Shown: positions 1 to 12,300 of the stretch, in pieces
Layout of the letters: each line of letters starts with the position of its first letter
How positions within the stretch are numbered: the first letter of the stretch is position 1
Source: Guillardia theta CCMP2712
Lineage: Eukaryota; Cryptophyceae; Pyrenomonadales; Geminigeraceae
Direction of reading: 5' to 3'
Assembly (NCBI RefSeq): GCF_000315625.1
Contig: NW_005434633.1
Span: 406,733 to 455,201, forward strand
DNA: 48,469 nucleotides
The notes under the pieces: model-generated
Databases searched by the model: none
The model's input: the letters and a program-made list of their open reading frames with translations, nothing else
What the model was told of the DNA's origin: nothing
Position numbers and translations under genes: made by a program

Positions 1-1748
1 AGGAGAGGGCCCTACGTCTCTCTCCTCCTCATCGAAGACCTCGCAGTTGTCCTCCCTCCTAATACACTGGACTGACTGGTCCACCCGCACCGCTACGACT
101 GCCTTGCATCTCGCCGTCTTCCTCTCCTTAGAGAAGTAGTCCCCCGCGGCCCCTGACCTCCACCTCCTGATTCTCTCTGTCGTCGGCTCGATGTCGTAGT
201 TGTACACTTGGTACTCCACCACGGTGAAGGCAGGACGGTACTCCGGCAGGCTCCTCCTGATCATGAGGTCCACTGACGCCTCCGCCCCTTCGAACGTGTA
301 GCCCTTCCTCTCGAGCTCCTTCACTGACTTGAGGATCTCTCCGCTCCTCTGCTTCCAATCCTCATCCTTGCCCTGCCTCTCTCCGCTCTTCAGCGCTCCT
401 CCCTGCTGCCCGAGCATCCCGAACTCCTCAACCTTGCTCATGATATTCCCCCTCCCCGACAGCTCACTGATCAGCACCCTCCTCTGGTTCCCGACCAGCG
501 TCGGGTCGATGTGTTGGTATGAGTCTTCGTTCTTCAGCACAGCGGCAACGTGGATGCCTCCCTTGTGGGCGAAGGCCGAGTTCCCGACGAAGGGCTGGTT
601 CGATCGGTGAGGAAGATTCATCTGCTCGTTCACGGTCCTCGACAGCCTCGTCAGCGTCCTCAGCGCCTGTCCCTCGACCAGCTCCAGCTTCATTTTCAGC
701 TGCAGCACAGGGATCACCGTAGTGAGGTCCGTTGTCCCATCCAGCCCGTTCACCGTGCCTGTCACCAGCTCCATCCCCTCCTTGGCCGCGTACAGGGCGC
801 TTGCTGCCGCGAGCTCCAAGTTGTCACTGCAAGAGACTCCCAGCCACGTCCCGTGCTCCTGCGTTCGCTTCCTCTGAAGCATCTCCTTTGCCATGGCCGA
901 GATCTCCCATGGCGTTCCGATCCCTCCGCTGTCCACCACCACCAGGGCATCGGCTCCTGCCTCCTGCAGCGTCGACATGATCTCTAGCAAAGCGCTGCTG
1001 TCTTGCCTCCAGGCATCGAACCCGTTGTGAAGGTGCACGAAGGTCTTGAGTTTGCCTTCAGCCGTCCTCTCCCACTCCTTTATGATCTTGATCTGACCAA
1101 CAAGGCGGGCGAGGCAACCCTTGCTGACCCACTCCCCGTCAGCTCCCAGAACTGTAAACGCCAGCCCGAAATTCCGGACGTTGAGAGCTAACGAGTCTCT
1201 TGCTCGCTCGCGATCCTCCTCCTCCCTCCCTCCCTCTGCGAACGGCAGCATGGCAACAAGCTTGTGGAAGCATGAAGGCGACAGCTCTTGCCTCGCACGC
1301 TTGAAAAACGCCTCGTCCACCGTGTCCACCGACGGCCATCCGCCTTCGATGAAGTGCATGCCGAAGGTGCTGAGCATGTCAGCGAGTTTCAGTTTGTCTT
1401 CCGTGTTCCTGCACGCCATGAAAGAATGCATCAGTGCTCGATCATACATCAACAGCATGCGCACCACTCAGCGTTTCGTTGCGAAAGCGTCGAGTCGTAG
1501 AGGAAGACGTCGCGTTTTGCTGACATGCTTGTTGCAAGTCCTTTCCTTGCATGCTGTCGAATCTTGATAGGATCGGAAACTTGCAACCTTGTTCTCGGCC
1601 ATGCCAGCACGCCCCTGCTCGACTGCATGTGACGAACATGAAGCATGTTCGACCTGTATGGACAGAGAATCTGAGGACACCATCCGTAAACCGGAGCCAG
1701 GCACATGACAAGAAGGGAAAACTGCTGCATGGCGCGTTTTGGGGCCAT
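1..1748 (-). CDS. Citramalate synthase-like protein (DRE-TIM family), catalytic motifs lost; 3' end runs off the window
   Basis: Two exons: 1748-1465 and 1408-1, joined across a 56-base GT-AG intron. The N-terminus (MQQFSLLVMCLAPVYGW) reads as a signal peptide followed by a basic region, as in proteins sent to a complex plastid. The body aligns by eye with the citramalate synthase branch of the LeuA/CimA family: HFIEGGWPSVDTVDEAFF, then SAFAHKGGIHVAAVLKN, LVGNQRRVLISELSGR and a C-terminal KGYTFEGAEASVDLM. Family members condense acetyl-CoA with pyruvate, using a metal held by RDG, HxH and the GERxGN loop. Here the N-terminal strand reads LYDSTLSQRNAEW with no RDG, the HxH site reads SCSDN, and the GERxGN loop is shortened to NGLDGTTDL. 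The frame is open throughout, so this looks like a maintained pseudoenzyme rather than a decayed gene. The fold assignment is firm; a catalytic role is doubtful. Confidence 0.85.
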
Positions 1749-2195
1749 GTTCGATGCACCTGACCCTCAATCTCTCCTTCCCTTCCTCGCTCCTCTTTGA
1801 CACAGCCCCGCCCCTGTCCTCTTGCAAGCTCTTCGGGGACAATTCGGTCAGCCGCGCCGAACACCTGTTCTGCAGGATCAGGAAAAAATGTCCATCGATG
1901 TCTTCATGACGACATCCTTTTCTCTGTCGTCCCCCCCCCGCCCCCGCCCCCTTTTTTCCTGATCCTGCCTCCCTCAAAATAACCTTTCCTCCCCTCTGTT
2001 TCCTTTTGCGGTTCCTTTCTCCTTCCCTGTATCCATCAGACGATTTTCTACATCCTCACTAGAGCACGCGACATCTGACCATTGAGAAATTCAAATTTCT
2101 CCTCTCCTCCTTAATCATTGACACTGGTGTGACTTCAAGTCTTCGTGTTCATCGCTCCAGCTTCTGCCCCGCCCCTCCTAAACCCTAAACCCTTC
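1749..2195. other. Intergenic, with a short telomere-type motif
   Basis: No convincing gene. The stretch upstream of the minus-strand gene is pyrimidine-rich with C runs near 1930-1950. At 2178-2192 there are two tandem units of the plant-type telomere repeat (CTAAACCCTAAACCC), directly before the hexanucleotide array. In plants such telo-boxes sit in promoters; here the role is unknown. Confidence 0.5.
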
Positions 2196-2361
2196 TGCTC
2201 CTGCCCCTGCCCCTGCCCCTGCCCCTGCCCCTGCCCCTGCCCCTGCCCCTGCCCCTGCCCCTGCCCCTGCCCCTGCCCCTGCCCCTGCCCCTGCCCCTGC
2301 CCCTGCTCCTGCTCCTGCCCCTGCTCCTGCTCCTGCCCCTGCCCCTGCTCCTGCTCCTGCC

Positions 2362-2406
<45 letters not shown>
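2196..2406. repeat. (CCTGCC/CCTGCT)n hexanucleotide array
   Basis: About 35 tandem units of CCTGCC, drifting to CCTGCT in the right half. All frames are open on the repeat, giving false ORFs of poly Cys-Pro, Gly-Ala and Arg-Gly or Arg-Ser. There is no start context or flanking coding sequence, so it is treated as a noncoding satellite. Confidence 0.95.
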
Positions 2407-2584
2407 CCCCAATTCCGCATGCGGCGTATTGACCAGATGATTTCCCCGCTTATTCAATTCCAACATAGAATAAAATTACACAGAACATTTTGAAATTATG
2501 ATATATGACTCATTCTGATTTGAAATTTCCATGGACGCTCATGCACTGCAAGAGACGCAACGTGGGAACGTGTGGATTGAGAGA

Positions 2585-2638
2585 GGAGGAGGAGGAGGAG
2601 GAGGAGGAGGAGGAGGAGGAGGAGGAGGAGGAGGAGGA
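2585..2638. repeat. (GGA)n trinucleotide repeat
   Basis: Uninterrupted GGA/GAG repeat of about 18 units upstream of the J-domain gene. It is one of many GGA or GAT tracts in this window. Confidence 0.95.
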
Positions 2639-2831
2639 CAAAGGGTCTGAGATCAGGGAGGGATGGAGGAGAGTGCATGCGAAGATGGGAGAGACTAAGA
2701 TGATTTGAGGATGAATCCTTGCAGTCATGGAACCGGTGCTCCTCCTCTACCATTGCGGATCACAACTGCATTGCCATCAACCAAGCTGCATGCGTCGTTC
2801 TGTTGATGCCGTAGCCTCGTGAACCTGCGCC

Positions 2832-5438
2832 ATGACTCGTAGGGTCATGTTGCTCGCGTCTATCTTGGTCTTCTCGCTAAAGGCTGAATCCTTTATCGCA
2901 AAACACGGGGATTTTCGCAACGACAGGCGCAAAATGCTGGATAGTCCTCGTATCCTTCCTGTCTCCTACGTCCAGAGAATGTCGGGAGGAGCTGCTCACC
3001 CATGGGAGAAAACTCGCATGGTCCCGGACTATTACGCCATGCTCGGAGTCAAACAAGATGCGAATCAGGAAAGCATTAAAAAGGCTTACAAGAAGCTCGT
3101 GTTAAGGTATCATCCTGACAAGAACACCAAGAACCAGAACGCGAAAGAAATGTTCATCAGGGTGCAGGTACGCTGTGTCTGCTCTGCTCCGCATGGTTCT
3201 TAGACGCCGTCCAGGAAGCGTACTCGGTCCTCTCGGACCCGAAGCTGAAGATCGAGTACGACGAGGCCAAGTTGGGTAGCAAAGTATCGTCGATGTTCCA
3301 AGACAACATCTTCCAGCGTCAGGGCGCTGCCAGTCCTGGGCATCAGACACCAAATGTCCCTCTCAACAAGCAGAGCGCGTGGGCTCGGCAGCGAACTCAG
3401 GAGGCCAAGTGGGAGTTCGGGGGTTCTTATGCCGACATGAGGGCAAAACAGATTCTGAGGTGCGAGTGGAAACCTGACGTGTGTTGAGAATTCTTCTTGA
3501 TACTGAAGTTTGTTGGGCCTTGCTGAATTCTTCTTCGTACCGATGATCCCAAACGTGTTTGAGAGTGTGGAGAATTCTTGAAAACGCTCATGTGTATTGT
3601 GTGAGAGAGATTGTTCCTCTGTACTGTTGTTCGCATTTCCCGTGATCAAAGTCTGGCAGGCGGCAGGAGAAGATTCGGGCAGAGGCAGCAGCTCGTGCGC
3701 GTCAGGCTTTGAACTCGCAGTGGAAGGAGAAGAACGGACCTGAGCCAGAAACTACCGACGATCAAAAAGCTCGACCCCCCCCATCCAAGGGAAGATCTTT
3801 TTTTTTCAAGGTTTGCCGCCTTGCGATCTTCCATGCCCCTGATAGCGGCATTTGCGCAGGACAAGATGAAGAAATCTCCAAATAAAGAAAACGAGGGACT
3901 AGACGTGAAGGAGATGATTGCTACCGTGTCGCTCAAGAAAGCAGAAGAAAAGATCAAACTTGACATGGCCAACAAGGCGAATGATGTACCACCTGCCTAC
4001 TTAAGGTGGTGACTGGCTCGTTATAGGCTGATGATTGAGCAAACCCGCAGACTGCAGCTTGAAGACATTCTTTGGGACGACATACTTCCCTCCATGGTCG
4101 ATGTCAGTGATGCCAGTAGGGCGATCAAGGTAAGGCCACAAATGTGGACTCATTCACTCCGACTTGACTTACCTCTAGTTCATGTGGCATCCGCCGTTGT
4201 CCAATATGAAGAAATCGGTCGTCACGTCGACTTTTGACATCGTATTCGTGCATCACAAAGTCAGAGATCTTCCTTCTTGTTCCTGCTTCTTTCTCCTCCT
4301 CCTGCCTCTCCTCTGCCAATCTTCCTACTTCACCTCTCTTACTTTTCCTTCCTCTCTTCTCCCCCTCTTCCTACTTCTCCTCTTCTCTCATCCTCTTCCT
4401 GCGTTTCTCCTTCTGAATGCTTGGGATAGGTGCAGAGTCTGTCTACAGTGAATAATCGGGCTGGTGTTGTGATCTTTGTACAGAGAATCGATGAATATTT
4501 TCATAACAAGAGAGATTTCAACGCCTCGGAATGTGCGCTGAAGATCCGAAGATACCTGGGCGTCCAGTTCTTTCGAATGGACCTCGTCAAGGACGTTGGA
4601 AATGATAGCGAGGATGAATCAAAGTCGGAGGCAGCGGCAGCACAGAGATCATGGTGGGAACACCCAGCCGACAAGTCCCAAGGCGGAGGGTTGGGGAGCG
4701 GGGAGGAGAGCGAGGAGGAGGAGGAGGAGGAGGCGGATGAGAGTTCTGAAGTGCATGGCTACGACATCTCCCGGAAGCTGCTGATGAAGGAAGAAGACGA
4801 CCTGCGGAAAAAGGGAAACTGCTTCGCCTGCGGTCAGCGCATAGCAGAGCGAGAGGACGCGTTGAAGAACGGGGACGAGCGCTGGCATCGCAAGTGCTAT
4901 CAACAGGCGATGCAGGAGCAGCGAAAGCAGACAGCTCCCATGCACAGCCCCCAGCACCCCAAGACGGCAGAGGACAGGAGGGAAAGGGTCTCCAGCCACA
5001 GTGCTGCTTCACATAAGGAGGAGGACTACCGCCAGAGGGTTTCCAGCATGCCGACGGGAACAGAGCCGAGGGCACACCGTGAGAGAGAGGAGGGAGAGCC
5101 CCGATCCTCTTCGCCCCCATCGAACGATTTTCTCTCTGATGTCTTGAGCTCGGACACTGACGTCACGAGGTCGGTCGAGGTTGACTCCGACGAGTACCTC
5201 CGCCTCAGGCAACGTGCGTCCTTGCAGCCTCTCTCAGCTCCGCACTGACACCCTGCCCGCAGAGAGATCGCGAGCCTCCTCGCAGGGCCATCCTGCTCCA
5301 CCCCCAGCTCCATCTCCTGGCCCAGCTCCTGCTGCCCCCTCTGATGGGAACCAACATGCCACATCTCTGTTGCGCGTGCTTGTCAGGGAGCTCGAGAGGG
5401 TCGGGAACAGCACGCGTACGAGGATGCAGCAGGCATGA
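2832..5438 (+). CDS. J-domain (DnaJ-like) co-chaperone with C-terminal half-LIM zinc motif
   Basis: Exons that keep one frame: 2832-3167, 3215-3459, 3660-3810, 3860-4005, 4027-4129, a short exon near 4181-4230, then about 4485-5213 and 5263-5438. The protein opens with a signal-like stretch ([20 protein letters not shown]). A J-domain follows: [12 protein letters not shown], helix II, the diagnostic HPD tripeptide (RYHPDKNTK) and [10 protein letters not shown]-domains stimulate Hsp70 ATPase activity. Downstream are basic/coiled segments, an acidic run ([13 protein letters not shown]) and a treble-clef-like [10 protein letters not shown]...ERWHRKC, resembling half a LIM domain. The tail is Pro/Ser-rich. 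The signal peptide suggests a compartment such as ER or plastid, but this is not certain. The intron between 4230 and 4485 is the weakest junction. Confidence 0.85.
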
Positions 5439-5439
5439 C

Positions 5440-8400
5440 TCAGCTCGTCTCCTCTTCGCTACCGTAGGAGGAGACGGAGGACGAGTCGTCCCCGGCACTG
5501 GTCGTCTCCCTCGCCCCCTTGCTTCTGCCCCCCCTCCATCGCTCCGCCTCCTTCCCCATGTCCAGCAGCGAGTCGACAATCCTGCCTTTCACAGCCTCCA
5601 GGTCTTCCTTCCTCGCCGGCTCTATGGTTCTGACGAGGTTCACAGTGTTCTTCGGGGCCCAGCCCCTGTCGATCGAGAGCGCGGCGTTGCCTCTTACCAG
5701 CTGCTTCCCAGCTGCAAAAGTGGAGGCTGGGCTCCTGGTGGGGAGGAAGTTCAGCTGCTCGACGACGTGGAGGGTGCGGAGAGCTTCGGTGGTTCGCTGG
5801 GTTGAACTCTCGATGACTTCCTTGACGATCTTCCCAGCTGCCCTCTTAGAGATCAGGTGGCTCTCGAGCCTCTCCAGCTCCTCCCTGCCAAAGTTGTGCA
5901 GGACGGGAGGCAGGACGATCACTCGCTCCCCCTCCTTCACGCTCGACTGCTCCTGCTCCTCCTCTTCCTCCTCCTGCTTGCTCTCGTTGAGCTGGTTCAG
6001 CGATTCTTCTGCCCGCCTCCTTGCTCCCTTCCCGCTCATCAGCCACATGGAGAGCGAAACCCACGGGCTGCCCATGACGTTCAGGAAGGTGGGAAGAGGC
6101 ACTTCGGCCTCCAGCCTCTTGTGCCATTCCCCCCCCAGCAGCATCTGCATCACTTCCGCCTTCTCAAAGGGTTCGTAGCCGTAGTTTGACAAAGCCACGT
6201 CAAGCTCGCTCACGCTGAGGGTCCCCCCATGGTCAGTGTCGAAGAGCTCAAACAGCAGCCTGAGATCCTCCTGCTTCTGCTTGAAGTAGGAGCGCAGCAG
6301 CAGCACGTTCACCGAGACGTACCACAGCACGGACAGGGCAAGGAAGGCATTGGAACCTGCAATGACCTGGTGAGACTGATCGAAGTACACGATCAAGCTC
6401 CGCTGCAAGATGCCCAGGTGAAGCACGGGGAACGCTGCTCTGACGCTGAGGTCGACGAGGTCGACGATGAGAAGGATGCGCTTGTTGTAGTCCTGCTGCC
6501 TGCGTGATGGAAACCCCTCTGCCATCCTTTTGAGCAGCAGGCAGGTGACGACGAACGCGTGCAGGAGCAGGAGAAGAGTCATTGTCATGTTGACCTGATA
6601 GGCAGACATCGGTCAGAGGAGGAAACGACGGGTTAGCAGCGCTTACGATGATCGGGTCCGTTGGGACGCTCTCTCCTTCCTTCCTCCAGGCCGCTTGCAG
6701 GATGCAGGGGAGCGCCAGGAAGCAGGCGAGGATGCGATCAACGAGGATAGGGGAGAGCTGCTGGTCCTTGCGCGTCCTCGGGTCGATCTGCGTGGGGGGA
6801 AGGAGGAAGGTGCACCAGGACAGAAGCACGGGGAAGAAGCTCGCGAAGATTGGGAACCAGAGCTGGAAGTCGTCGAAGCCCAGCAGGAGGATAGGGGAGT
6901 CCCACCTTGTCATGCTCGACTGGTTCAACGCAGGGATCGACCGCCTCAGCTGGAAGCCAGCCAGTGGCAGGCTCGGCGAGCTGACCCTTGACGAGTCCAC
7001 CGAGAGTCGTAGGCCGTAAGTCGACCTGCCGTCACCACGCTCAGCTCTTCCCCAGCTGAAGTCTATCTCACATCTGACCTGGAAGAGAGCGACAGGCTCA
7101 TCACGACATCAAGCTTCCCAGCTGAGCTGACGTTCAAGTCCGTGGGGATGAGCTGCCCAGAAGACGATAAGTAGGTGGTGGAGCAGCAAACGGACTCATT
7201 CCTTTTCCCCTTCCTCTTCCTCTTCCTCTTCTTCTTCCTCTTCCTCTTCCTCTTCCTCTTCCTCTTCCTCTTCCTCTTCCTCTTCCTCTTCCTCTCCTTT
7301 CCCTCTCCTCTTCCCTTCCTTCTGCCCTCCCCTTCCTCTCCCACCCTCCATTTCTCTCCTCACCTTCATGCTAAATTTTCCCTGGCAAACAAATGTCCTT
7401 GTGATAGATTGGTTGGCAGCTTGATAGTCCGACTGCAGTGTAGCACATCGGTCCATCCTTACTGCATTGCTAAACACCCTCCCATCCATCGCCGATACAG
7501 CGTTCCAGACCAGACCTCCTCCTCGGCACTTGCATGCTCCTGCGCTGCTCCTGCTCCCCAGCGCCGTTGCAAAGATCACCTCGTCGCAAGCTCCGCATAC
7601 CTCCCTCTCCACCTGGACACACTCCCCTGTCAAGTTGAAACTACGACCTTACATACCATCACCTGCATCCAGTCGCTACCGCAAGGGTTCAGGAAGCTGT
7701 CAGCTAGCCTTCTGTCCGACCAAGACAACGAGAAAGTGACGGAGGAGTCGAAGGTGTGAGCAGTGAGGTCGATCTATATCAAGTCAGCCCTCAACGCACC
7801 ATAGGGAGCAGGCCAAGTCAAAGTCGGCAGCTAAAAAAAATGCATACCCCTCTCACTCTCAAGTCCGAGATCACGACCGAGATCACAGAGTCTCTCAGAG
7901 GGATTAGCATTTGACTGCTTTCAGCTGTCAGCATGACGACCCAACGGCCATCGAACAGCTCACGGAGCGATCTTGGGAGCACAGAGGCTTCCAAGGTAAG
8001 CAATATCGTTCCGCTGCTGCCCTCCATAGCAGTCGTCGACGTTGTCGATGTACCTTGGGACGTGCTCGGAGCAAGAGTCCTGAAGCAGAAAAGTCAAGGT
8101 CCTTGCAGCATCCTCCTCCCTCACCGTTTCCAGCCTGGAGCTGCACAAGTATCCGCCAGGATCGTAGAAACACTGTGAGCGGTTCGAGATGGACACGTTG
8201 GTGTGGGAAAGATTCCCTGGAAAGAGAAGATCCCAGCTGCTCTCCCCGACAAGCTTCTTGCTCACAAAGCAGTAGCCGCATCCTTGCATTAGGCAATACT
8301 TGCACTGCAAGTTGGTGCCGAAGTTCGCCAACGCAACCTGAACCCATGTTCAGCAAGTGCAGCAGACAACAGGTAGCTTCTCCTCCTCCTCTCAATGGAA

Positions 8401-8786
8401 CCAACAAGGTTGATCAAAAACGGTGACCAAAACATCCTCTTCCTGCTCCATTCTTGCCTGCGTGTCGTCGCCCTCCTCCTCTTTGAGCTGATACCCCTTC
8501 GAGGTTTCCCCGCATGCGAGGAACTTCGCCTCACTGAATGGAACCTTCTCGAAGGACTCGTAGGCAGCTCGGTATACCTGCTGAGAGGTCAACCCCCGGC
8601 GACAAGACACGTTGAGCCTACCGGAGCGTTCTGAGTCGTGGGGGAGGTGAAGCCAGGGTCACCTCGGAGGGCAGGTGAACTGCATGGAGCCGACAGGGCG
8701 CGATGAAAGCAGAGGAGAGAGGAGCAGAGGAGTAAGAACAGCTGCGCTGACGGCATCGCTGACTCCGCCATGGCAAATATTCTCAT
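5440..8786 (-). CDS. Multi-exon membrane protein with cysteine-rich ectodomain and EF-hand
   Basis: Start at 8786 (or 8771); the signal peptide is MPSAQLFLLLCSSLLCFHRALSA. Exons followed: 8786-8622, from 8580, the region 8330-7860, about 7760-7660, about 7634-7364, 7194-7079, 7025-6647 and 6594-5440. Introns are as short as 40-52 bases. The N-terminal half is extracellular in type: CKYCLMQGCGYC resembles a PSI or EGF-like knot, and there are several N-x-S/T sites. Then come about five hydrophobic helices (for example WFPIFASFFPVLLSWCTFLL and TLLLLLHAFVVTCLLLK) and one EF-hand loop, DTDHGGTLSVSE. A charged cytoplasmic tail with a poly-Glu stretch follows. The order ectodomain, helices, EF-hand suggests a calcium-regulated channel or receptor, but I do not recognise the family. 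The junction near 7640-7680 is unresolved. Confidence 0.7.
7200..7320. repeat. (TTCCTC)n tract inside an intron
   Basis: Pure TTCCTC/TCTTCC array within the 7195-7363 intron of the minus-strand membrane protein gene. Seen from that gene it is a GAGGAA-rich intron. Confidence 0.9.
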
Positions 8787-8924
8787 GGCATTCCGCCCGA
8801 GTCAATCTGAAATGTTGCTCCAGTATTTCCTGCTCTCCAGGCAGAGATGCACTCGACAAATTGCCTTATTGTATTCTTGTGGATCACTCTCCCTGAGACT
8901 GTCCAGAGCTCTCCCTCGTGCTCT

Positions 8925-9010
8925 TCCCCTCTTCTTCTCTCCCTTCTCCCCTTCACTGTCTCCCTTCTTCTCTCTTCCTCTCCCTCTCCCTCCCTCTCCC
9001 TCCCTCCGCT
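8925..9010. repeat. Pyrimidine-rich CT tract upstream of the membrane protein gene
   Basis: CTTCTCTCCC-type low-complexity sequence just 5' of the minus-strand gene start. Confidence 0.7.
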
Positions 9011-9044
9011 TCAACTGCAACGGACATCAATTTGACCGCACATG

Positions 9045-9304
9045 GTAATTCTTGCCTTTTCTTTTTTTAGTCAATAAAATAAGTAATTCTGAAGGCTTTT
9101 ATATATTATTAATTCGTTTTAGAAACTAGTTCAATGTTTGTAACACACAATTATTGCAAAGATTATAAATATTTTTCTTAATAATAACTTTAGTTACATT
9201 TGGAAACAACAAAGATTTATTAACGCTGTACCGTAGCAAGACCTGGTACAAAGTGCTTAAAACCCTGGTACTAATTCCAGCAATAATTCTAGTTGACGCC
9301 GCCC
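9045..9304. other. AT-rich leader of the MULE element
   Basis: Base composition changes sharply from GC-rich host DNA to AT-rich sequence near 9050, and the transposon gene follows. This probably marks the left part of the element. I could not find convincing terminal inverted repeats or a target duplication. Confidence 0.5.
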
Positions 9305-12300
9305 ATGGCAGGACCGAAGTCCACATCGTTCATGCACCATGTTGAAACAGTCCGCTCTCAGCTGGGGCTTTCCTCGAATCTTCGTATTGGTGAAGTTATC
9401 TCGAAAGCATATCAAATCGTGGGATGGAGTTTTCAAGGGAACCTTGTAGAAGCGGCTAGTCGTCTTTATGAAGAATTGGCAGGCGAATCTCAGCTGGATG
9501 ACTCTCCCGCATCGGTCACTGTCAGCAACACAATGGTGGTGTCAGAGAAAAAGCTAGGGGATGTTGATGCTTCTGATCATATACCGTGCGATGGTAATGC
9601 TGGTCCGGTTGATCGCAATACCATGTCAGACGACGATTTTCAGCAATGTTCTCATCGTCCTGTTCTGTCTGGCCCGTGTAAGAAACATGCCCCTATTGCG
9701 AGGCATTCCGTTCTTCCTGGCCCTGCCTCGCCCCTTTCGGATGTCGACACAATGCTAGACGACGCAACTTCCTTCGCCAATGCTCCCGCCGATTGTCATG
9801 CTGCGAAGTTTCGGGGCAAATATTTCCAGTCACGGAAAGAGTGTACGACTTACGTACAAGAAGTAAACTTTCTCGATGGGAATAAGGGTGTTCGTGTGCA
9901 AACTGCGCCATCAGGATTTAAATCATATCTGATCCTGTGTAAGTGTGATGGATGCAGGTAAGGTTTTTAGAAACGAAGAGGTTTCTCCTGTGATTCCAGG
10001 TGGTCAGGTACCAGTTACTTGCAAAGAAATCTGTCAGCGACCGACAGAGATATAAGAGTTACTGGTACATAGATGTTGCGAACAGTGTTACTGAGCATTG
10101 CAAAGCCCTGTGTACATCTTTGGGAAAGGGTACTATACGATTCTTGGTGAACAACGAATACTTCCGTTCGTTGCTATCAACTTCGATTGGTGATGGCGGT
10201 GGTTTGCATCAAACCCGCATGACTGCTAAGGAGCTGCAAGTTGCGGTCAAGTCTGAATTAGGAGTAGATGTTAGTCTTGCTAATATTTTCAAAGCCCGTT
10301 CCCAGGTTGAAAATGGATTATGGGACGATTATCGCAATTCCTTTCTTCTTCTGGAAAAGTGGATGGAGCGATATACATCATTGAATAAGGGGAGTCGTGG
10401 AATCGTAATGGCGCCCGTGCGGTCTAGCAGTGGTAATTCATTTCGTGGAGCATTTCTTGCCAATGGAACCATAATCCATTTGCTGAAAACTGTTGGTCTG
10501 CGCATTCTTGGGCATGACTACTGTAACATCGCACACAAGTATACATTCCTCACTGTTCTATGCTTTGTTCTCGAATGATTCTGCACAGGTGGTATTGTGG
10601 TAAAATAATGGTTATTGAAGCAAGGTTGGGAACTAATACCATCATCCCCCTCGCAGTTGGTACATGCTAATGCTTGTTGAATTCATTCAATTTGTTCATA
10701 TGCATGCAGGGTTATTCGCTTCGTCGCAAGGAGATGACTCTACCGTCGGTGACGAGACAGAAGAAAATACTGCTTTCATGTGGGAACAATTGAAGGCTAC
10801 TGGATTGAACCAATGGTTGTCTCGCAAATCTGGTGCTTTGACAGTGATAACCGATCGGGAGAAAGCAATCTTGGCCGGTGTGCAACGGGCTATGCCTGAT
10901 GCTGATGTTATCTTTTGTTGCTTTCACTTGCTCTGTAACATCAATCAACATTGCAAAGGTATCTTCCTGTGCTTCGATTGAAACAGAGATGTCACTTATG
11001 ATCGCAGAAAGACATGCCCCTTGCCTCACCAAAAATGGTAAGGGCACTTGTCCTGCAACTGAACCATTCTTCTGGAAAGCACAGGTGTGATTTTTCATGA
11101 TGACTCGTCCTAAACACGTTTCAGTCTGCAGTGAGTTTGCGCCAATTCGAAGTTGCTATGGCAAATCTGAAAAAGCACAACGCAGTGGCACATGATTACC
11201 TGTATAACATTGATCACAAGCGTTGGGTAAGAAATTGGTACTGTGCATGCGTGAAATTTATTGTGTGTAGGCGAGGTATGCGCAATGTAAAGAGACATTG
11301 GATTCCTCTGGCAACGGATGTTCATATATCAGGACTTATGGAATACGATGCAACAACAATACAGAAGATGAAAATGCACTACTTCGTCATAATCTGTCTG
11401 GATCATCCAACCCATTGAGATTTTTCCAGATTCTCGCTGAGCGTTGGATGGAAATACTTCAGAAATTATACCATGATTACAACCCCCCCCCTGGTGAAGA
11501 AGCAACTCTGTTCCTCTGTAAGAAAGTATTACAGGCCCATGAGAAGGCATGCACTGCAAGCAAGAGATGTGTAATACTAGATGATGTTGGGAACGAAAAA
11601 ATGACGACAGTCACGGTACGGAATGCCGAGTCGAAGAGATTTATGTCATTCGTCAGTTTGAGCAAACAACAGTGCAGGCCTTGCTGGCAATGGGAACAGA
11701 CAGGCAGAGCGTGTGTGCATGCTATAGCTGTTTATAACAAGATACACAAGGGAAATGTAACTGGCAAACAGCTGATCACATCTCTTTACGACCGAGTCTG
11801 GTTGGGCGATACTCTCCATGCCGCTTTTCAACATGAAGACTTCGAATTTGGAGAGTTGATACCTCATGAAGACGACATACCGTTCCCACGAGATGAGGAG
11901 GTAAAGCTGGATCCTCCCCCCTTTACAGCCAAGCGTAAAGGACGAGGCAGTGGTAGAATATCGAAGAAAGGATTAACGGAAAGGAACAACCATGGTTCTT
12001 CCAGCAGAAGATCCTTGCCTGATACAAGTATGAGTGATGATGACACCGGCAAAAGAGACGGACAGGGAGAACCTCGACCCAAACGACAAAGAACTTGTGG
12101 CAATTGTGGACTGCAAGGACATAACTCACGGACGTGTGAGAAGATGCATACAACTACCGATGAACTGAAAGGAGATCGTGATATTCACGACACACAATCT
12201 GTACCGTCAACCGGGAGAGTTGAAGATGACAATGTGCAGGATGGAGATGATACAGGACAACAAGGACCGTCAATGTTGATAGATCAGGATGATGAAGATG

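Noticed and set aside
550-987. Plus-strand ORFs at the left end
   Set aside because: They are antisense shadows of the citramalate synthase-like exon, which has clear family motifs on the minus strand.
1465-1764. Alternative splicing that would restore the RDG motif
   Set aside because: No codons for Arg-Asp-Gly exist in any frame around the exon 1 end or in the 56-base intron, so the loss is real in this sequence.
2145-2466. Overlapping ORFs of poly Cys-Pro, Gly-Ala and Arg-Gly
   Set aside because: They are products of the CCTGCC hexanucleotide array, open in every frame, with no gene context.
5519-6189. Plus-strand ORFs of about 110-219 codons
   Set aside because: Antisense to the EF-hand membrane protein exon, with no domain features.
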